Shown here piece by piece: positions 60,497-64,000 of a stretch of DNA of 64,000 nt. Positions within the stretch are counted from its first letter, which is position 1. Every line of letters begins with the position of its first letter. This stretch comes from Muribaculaceae bacterium (lineage in GTDB: Bacteria > Bacteroidota > Bacteroidia > Bacteroidales > Muribaculaceae). The stretch lies in NCBI GenBank assembly GCA_017626045.1, contig JAGAJP010000034.1, forward strand, positions 17,905-81,904. The letters are read 5' to 3'. Made by a program: the position numbers and the translations under genes. Below the pieces are notes generated by a model. That model was not told the origin of the DNA. It saw only the letters and a program-made list of their open reading frames with translations, and ran no database searches.

Positions 60497-61474
60497 TTAT
60501 TGTGGTTGAACCATCTGCAGAGGATTCTCTTCTGCTGTTTCCGTTTCTCCTTCCTCCAGGTAGTCGAAGAGTGCCACCGCAGCGTTGAGTGTCTGCTTCT
60601 GGGGCTCGAACTGAGGATTGTTCGCGTTGTAGACCTGGGCCTGCTCGCTGTTGAAGTTCTCTGCCATCTGGCGAATCTGTCCACTGATCTGGTCGTAGGG
60701 AGCCAGCTCCACTGCCTGGGCGGCATCGGGACCGAATGATTCAGTAAACGCAGGAGCGAGCAATGCCTTGTACTGGGCGCGAAGTTCAGGATTGGTCTTG
60801 TAGTATCCTTCGTGTGCCTTTACTGTGAAGACTATTGCCTGAGCAACGAAAAGAGCAATCACGATTGAAACCCAGCAGTTGCCGATTTTCTTGAGACGCG
60901 GAATCCATGCGGTGTTGTCCCAACCCACACTCTGGAACATCGACCAGAAGCCGTGCTGGAGGTGAAACCACAGGGCGATGAACGCGATAAGGTATACGAT
61001 CGGAGTCCATACCTGGGAGAAAGCCTCCTGGATAAACAGGGTGCCGGCTGCCGGGGGCAGAGTGCCGTGGCTGCCGAGAATTTCCACGAGCTGCATCTTT
61101 GACCAGAACTGGATCATGTGCACCACGAGAAACGCGAGCACCACGATGCCGAGCACGAGCATGTTTTTAGACGACCACTCCACACTTGCGGGACGGTGTT
61201 CGATGGCATAGCGTACGTTGCCGCGCGCCTTGCGGTTTTGAACGGTAAGCCACAGTGCGTAGCAGATGTGCAGGATAAACAGCACAGCCAGTCCTACTGA
61301 CGCGATGAGCGCATACCAGTTGGCGCCTAAGAATTCGCATATAGTATTATATGCTTCAGGCCAAATGATACATACGGCATTCATCAAGCAGTGGAATGTT
61401 AAAAAGAGGACGAGACATGCGCCTGTGATGGCCATGATGAACTTACGCCCTACTGATGAGCATGTTAACCACAT
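60497..61474 (-). CDS. frdC: Fumarate reductase/succinate dehydrogenase cytochrome b subunit with C-terminal extension
   Basis: 325 aa. Five membrane segments in residues 10-220 and His residues (TFHCLMNAV, LHICYALW, VVHMIQFW, LWFHLQHGFW) fit a di-haem type B subunit that handles menaquinone. Members are usually about 230 residues. Here about 100 more follow (from KAHEGYYKTNPE), rich in Gln, Glu and Ala, and without membrane segments. The extension may sit on one face of the complex; its role is unknown. It heads the operon behind a good promoter. Confidence 0.9.
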   Translation of the reverse strand: MWLTCSSVGRKFIMAITGACLVLFLTFHCLMNAVCIIWPEAYNTICEFLGANWYALIASVGLAVLFILHICYALWLTVQNRKARGNVRYAIEHRPASVEWSSKNMLVLGIVVLAFLVVHMIQFWSKMQLVEILGSHGTLPPAAGTLFIQEAFSQVWTPIVYLIAFIALWFHLQHGFWSMFQSVGWDNTAWIPRLKKIGNCWVSIVIALFVAQAIVFTVKAHEGYYKTNPELRAQYKALLAPAFTESFGPDAAQAVELAPYDQISGQIRQMAENFNSEQAQVYNANNPQFEPQKQTLNAAVALFDYLEEGETETAEENPLQMVQPQ

Positions 61475-61558
61475 AACGTTGTTGAATTTTAGTTTGTTGT
61501 TGAGTTATTATGTTTATTGTTTCTTCGTTTTTTCGATGCCGTAAAGACATACGATATG

Positions 61559-61589
61559 CAAAATTAGGATAATTTAAGGATATTTCAAA
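61559..61589 (-). promoter_or_regulatory. Promoter of frdCAB
   Basis: Minus strand TTTG (61586-61589), a 19-base spacer, then TAATTTTG (61559-61566), about 85 bases before the frdC start. Confidence 0.75.
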
Positions 61590-61641
61590 ACAAAACACAA
61601 AAAATAATTCATGATGCGCAATGCACAGCGCAGAATCCGCA

Positions 61642-61678
61642 AATAGAAACCGCCGTTTCGGAAACGACGGTTTCTATT
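61642..61678. terminator. Long hairpin upstream of frdCAB
   Basis: An 18-bp stem with one mismatch (AATAGAAACCG...CGGTTTCTATT, inner CGTTTC/GAAACG). It faces either direction and has short T or A runs on both sides. It may back up the next hairpin as a terminator. Confidence 0.5.
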
Positions 61679-61695
61679 GTGACGACTATGTCAGA

Positions 61696-61727
61696 AAACA
61701 ATGTCAGCGCCTGCGCTGACATTGTTT
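61696..61727 (-). terminator. Terminator of the gene at 61752
   Basis: Perfect 14-bp stem AAACAATGTCAGCG with a 4-base loop, followed on the minus strand by a short T run (TTTTCTG). Confidence 0.75.
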
Positions 61728-61728
61728 A

Positions 61729-61743
61729 TTAGATGGACTCTTA
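61729..61743 (+). repeat. Dispersed repeat TTAGATGGACTCTTA, copy 3
   Basis: 15 of the 16 bases of the copies at 24407 and 31676. It lies directly after a terminator hairpin and 8 bases from the end of the gene at 61752. Confidence 0.65.
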
Positions 61744-61751
61744 ATCGGTAG

Positions 61752-62129
61752 CTACTTGTAAAATATGAGGTGGGACACGAATGAGGATGCGAGTGCAAAA
61801 GTAATCAACCAGCTTGTAATAATTCGTTTCTTGTTGTATGCCTCCCCTTTAATAAGACGGTAAATGCTTCTGCCGGTTATTATAAGGAAATATAAAACAA
61901 CCAGTCCTATCAGGTATTCATCTCTGGTGATATCGATAATTCCCATAGCGCTCAGAAAAATGACTACGCATGTGATCAGCAAGACAATTATCTGAGTCAG
62001 GTCCTGATTTGCAGCCGAGTCATCATTTCTTGTGAAATAACGCCAAAGACAGTAGATCGCATATATGAAGTAGCCGATACACAGCCACAAGACAAGGCTC
62101 TTGCCCGAAAGTTGAAACAATTCACTCAT
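61752..62129 (-). CDS. Small membrane protein of unknown function
   Basis: 125 aa from MSELFQLSGKSLVLWL; two Met codons lie 4 and 16 residues further upstream. Four probable membrane helices (SLVLWLCIGYFIYAIYCLW, IIVLLITCVVIFLSAMGII, LIGLVVLYFLIITGRSIY, ITSWLITFALASSFVSHLIF) leave almost no soluble part. It lies 128 bases downstream of the serpin gene, with no TAnnTTTG box between, so they may be cotranscribed. No family recognised. Confidence 0.65.
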   Translation of the reverse strand: MSELFQLSGKSLVLWLCIGYFIYAIYCLWRYFTRNDDSAANQDLTQIIVLLITCVVIFLSAMGIIDITRDEYLIGLVVLYFLIITGRSIYRLIKGEAYNKKRIITSWLITFALASSFVSHLIFYK

Positions 62130-62305
62130 GATATCTCTCATAAATCTGTGTTTTTCCCATTTCAACAGTCCTTGCAATTCGGGGGAACAATGTTCCTCTT
62201 TCTACAAGGTCGACTTTCTTCTTAAGTATATTCTCCAGATTCTCAATGAGCTTGCAAATTCCGAAAAGTCCCTGGCATTTGCCGGACGTGTATTCCACCA
62301 ATGGT

Positions 62306-63568
62306 TCAGATTTCCGTCACAGCGCCTGCCATCAGGATGGCTCCCGTCTTGATGTTTCTTACAATATAGAGGAATGGACGGTCAAAATCGATCTTCATCT
62401 TGGGATAGTCGGCCGTTTCCGGTGGCAACACCAAGTCAATGCCTCCGGTGACGGCAGCAAGTTCGGCTCCCCTCTCGTCAATCTTGACCGATGTCTTGTG
62501 TATAAGAGTGGCGTGGAGGACTCCGAGACCCATCGGCGCGAAATCAGCATTTTCAAGCGATTTTATTCCCATGCCCGCGAGTATATTCAGAAGGTCCGGC
62601 TCATCCGACTTCTTAAAGGCGGGAAGAGTCACGGCAACATCATACGTTCTGACGGATTCACGCAACTCGGCGCATGACTTTGCCGTCAGCACTGAGGCAA
62701 GATCACAAATGTCTGTCCCCTCCGAAGGGAGATAGAGCTCCATGGCGTTGGCATATCCGCTGAAATCAAGCGTCACCATCCGCACATTGCCGTTTTCGGC
62801 ATACCCTGCGGGAAGCGATTTGCGCATCATACGCACATCGGAAATGCCGGACTTTCCCCGGAACTGTCCTGTGAAGCTGTCGTCCGGATCAAACATTGAC
62901 TGCCAGTCGCCCTTGAAGTAGACGGTATTGGCGCTAGCCATATTGAGATCCACGTATTTTTCCCAATCCCCGTCGAGCAATGCGGGTATCTTACCGCGGG
63001 TCCTGTCGCTGACCCACCTGTTGATGGAAGGCACTGTGGAGCTATCGGTAAAATCCACATATTCCACATCAGCGTTGAATACATTGGAGACAAGAGTGCC
63101 GAAAGCATCGGGAACCTTGAAGATGTCTTTGACCCAGAAACGGTTTGCGATGTCGATGCTTGAACCGTTTTCGTCACACGGCAGATAGTGCATCAGTTTC
63201 TCGTTAAGGGTGTTGAATCCTTCTATACCGTCAATGCCAATCGCGTCAAGAATCTCGTTGTGGACATCGCCGGAGGTAGCGTTGGCAAACATCCCGAGGT
63301 ATACGGATACGCTGAGCGGCGACACACAGAACTCTCCGTTGGCAGAAGAGGCCTGCGTCTCAGCCATAAGCCGATAGCCAAACTCGTTCAAGACGTTCAT
63401 GTTCCCTTCCTCTCCCGAGGTAAGGTCAAGACGTGTGGTAAGCATCCATTCGGGACTCTCTCCCTGCTGTCCGTCCTCATGGTTTACACCGGTCTCAGGA
63501 TCGTTTTCAGATGTACATGCCGCAAGAAGAAGCGGCGCAAGCATCAGTGTGAAAAACTTTTTGATCAT
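62306..63568 (-). CDS. Serpin family protease inhibitor, lipoprotein
   Basis: 420 aa with the lipobox ending at Cys18 (LLLAACTSE). The serpin fold is clear: NVLNEFGYRLMAETQASS, FCVSPLSVSVYLGMFANATSG, NRFWVKDIF, ANTVYFKGDWQSMFDP, and the late FDRPFLYIVRN. The reactive loop runs from the hinge DERGAELAAVTGG. By standard numbering from the hinge, P1 would be Leu in IDLVLPP, hinting at an elastase- or chymotrypsin-like target; this is inference. An anchored bacterial serpin could guard against host or rival proteases, or against the cell's own pilin-processing protease. Confidence 0.88.
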   Translation of the reverse strand: MIKKFFTLMLAPLLLAACTSENDPETGVNHEDGQQGESPEWMLTTRLDLTSGEEGNMNVLNEFGYRLMAETQASSANGEFCVSPLSVSVYLGMFANATSGDVHNEILDAIGIDGIEGFNTLNEKLMHYLPCDENGSSIDIANRFWVKDIFKVPDAFGTLVSNVFNADVEYVDFTDSSTVPSINRWVSDRTRGKIPALLDGDWEKYVDLNMASANTVYFKGDWQSMFDPDDSFTGQFRGKSGISDVRMMRKSLPAGYAENGNVRMVTLDFSGYANAMELYLPSEGTDICDLASVLTAKSCAELRESVRTYDVAVTLPAFKKSDEPDLLNILAGMGIKSLENADFAPMGLGVLHATLIHKTSVKIDERGAELAAVTGGIDLVLPPETADYPKMKIDFDRPFLYIVRNIKTGAILMAGAVTEI

Positions 63569-63637
63569 AATCTATGGTTTTTTATTGTTAATTCTCAATA
63601 TAATGTAAGTTTGATGGCTGGCAGGCGCGAGACCTTG

Positions 63638-63668
63638 CAAATTTACACAAAAGATTCTAAACTGCAAA
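63638..63668 (-). promoter_or_regulatory. Promoter of the serpin gene
   Basis: Minus strand TTTG (63665-63668), a 19-base spacer, then TAAATTTG (63638-63645), about 70 bases before the start. Confidence 0.78.
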
Positions 63669-63870
63669 ACATTTAGAAATTATTTATAGATATAACCCTC
63701 GACAGCATAAAGGATGGCATTTACATCCGGTAATGCTCGTGGTGTGGTAGGGTGTCGACATTCCAATCCACGCGTTATTTCACAAACGCAGATGCCATTG
63801 ATTCAAGATTCGTAAAGTAGGCTTGCAAACTTGAAAAAGATTAATACTGAGGTGGCATAATGTTTTGCTT
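63669..63870. other. Intergenic stretch without recognised features
   Basis: Between the serpin promoter and the tandem repeat I see no gene, tRNA or hairpin. No open frame here looks like protein. Confidence 0.5.
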
Positions 63871-63900
63871 TAAAGGTTATTAAAGGTTATTAAAGGTTAT
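63871..63900. repeat. Three tandem copies of a 10-bp unit
   Basis: TAAAGGTTAT is repeated three times without change and continues as T TGCAG. Such short tandem units can change copy number by slippage. Confidence 0.8.
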
Positions 63901-63946
63901 TGCAGAACCGACTTTTGTGACATTTGCCTGATGATGCACAAAGGAG

Positions 63947-64000
63947 TCACACTTCAATTTTGCCGGTTCCAATCCAGTCTGCACTCTCAATGCTGATGAC
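63947..64000 (-). CDS. C-terminal end of an unidentified protein, partial
   Basis: The minus-strand frame open at the right edge reads VISIESADWIGTGKIEV and stops at 63947-63949. The alternating pattern is protein-like and the 3' end faces the serpin gene, but 17 codons are too few to name a family or to be certain the frame is real. Confidence 0.3.
   Translation of the reverse strand, partial: VISIESADWIGTGKIEV

Overview
The window looks like chromosomal DNA of a gut-type member of the order Bacteroidales, most likely near Muribaculaceae. This is inferred from gene content, because no 16S gene is present. The supporting signs are type V (Mfa/FimB) pilus genes, the PorX/PorW pair, DUF3575/DUF3868/DUF4294/PCMD proteins, a three-subunit fumarate reductase, and many promoters of the Bacteroidetes form TTTG-N19-21-TAnnTTTG. 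Almost all genes are ordinary chromosomal genes in long co-directional runs. No rRNA, prophage, CRISPR array or intact insertion sequence was seen.

Layout. 1-1341: the tail of an outer-membrane barrel gene, then a REP-associated tyrosine transposase (RAYT) with palindromes beside it. 1342-9242 (minus): tatD, a PCMD protein, dapB, lepB, wbqC-like, a DUF4294 protein, a lipoprotein and comM. 9439-9971: two tandem tRNA-Asp genes, each with its own promoter and terminator. 10005-15615 (minus): lpxB, porW and porX. 15650-21528: a beta-helix lipoprotein, pldA, an OmpA lipoprotein, a MATE exporter and a CCA-adding/poly(A) polymerase-like enzyme. 21510-24392 (minus): a neuB-neuC-neuA nonulosonic (sialic) acid cassette. 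24686-24760: tRNA-Pro(GGG). 24878-29971: a six-gene operon with uxuA, YhcH, SemiSWEET, an atypical SDR, a GNGPSL-motif DUF115/MptE-like protein and NhaC. 30006-32474: a toxin remnant, a small membrane protein, and a Nudix regulator with a vWA protein. 32487-36117: HAD, phosphoribosyltransferase, glycosyltransferase, rubredoxin (53 aa) and a GH18 protein. 36244-40882 (minus): a galactose operon of GH2 beta-galactosidase, galK and galM. 41184-56634 (minus): a 15-kb type V pilus operon. 56889-63568: an outer-membrane barrel protein, frdCAB, a small membrane protein and a serpin.

How the genes work together. The pilus operon has a DUF3575 barrel, a DUF3868/OmpA protein, an Mfa1-type shaft pilin and an Mfa2/FimB anchor. 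These are followed by two copies of a two-gene unit (an accessory pilin plus a very large DUF4906-like tip protein). All five presumed polymerising subunits carry a Thr-Arg site at residues 55-67, and the anchor does not; this fits Arg-specific maturation of type V pilins. One accessory pilin has a C-terminal array of six aromatic/acidic repeats that I do not recognise. A G9 tract lies upstream of the operon promoter. The PorX/PorW genes suggest that type IX secretion exists in this organism. The neuBCA cassette makes a CMP-activated nonulosonate but has no obvious transferase beside it. The GNGPSL-motif protein in the next operon is a candidate.

Limits: everything was read by eye without searches. 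Family names rest on motif recognition, and start codons were chosen from signal peptides and overlaps.
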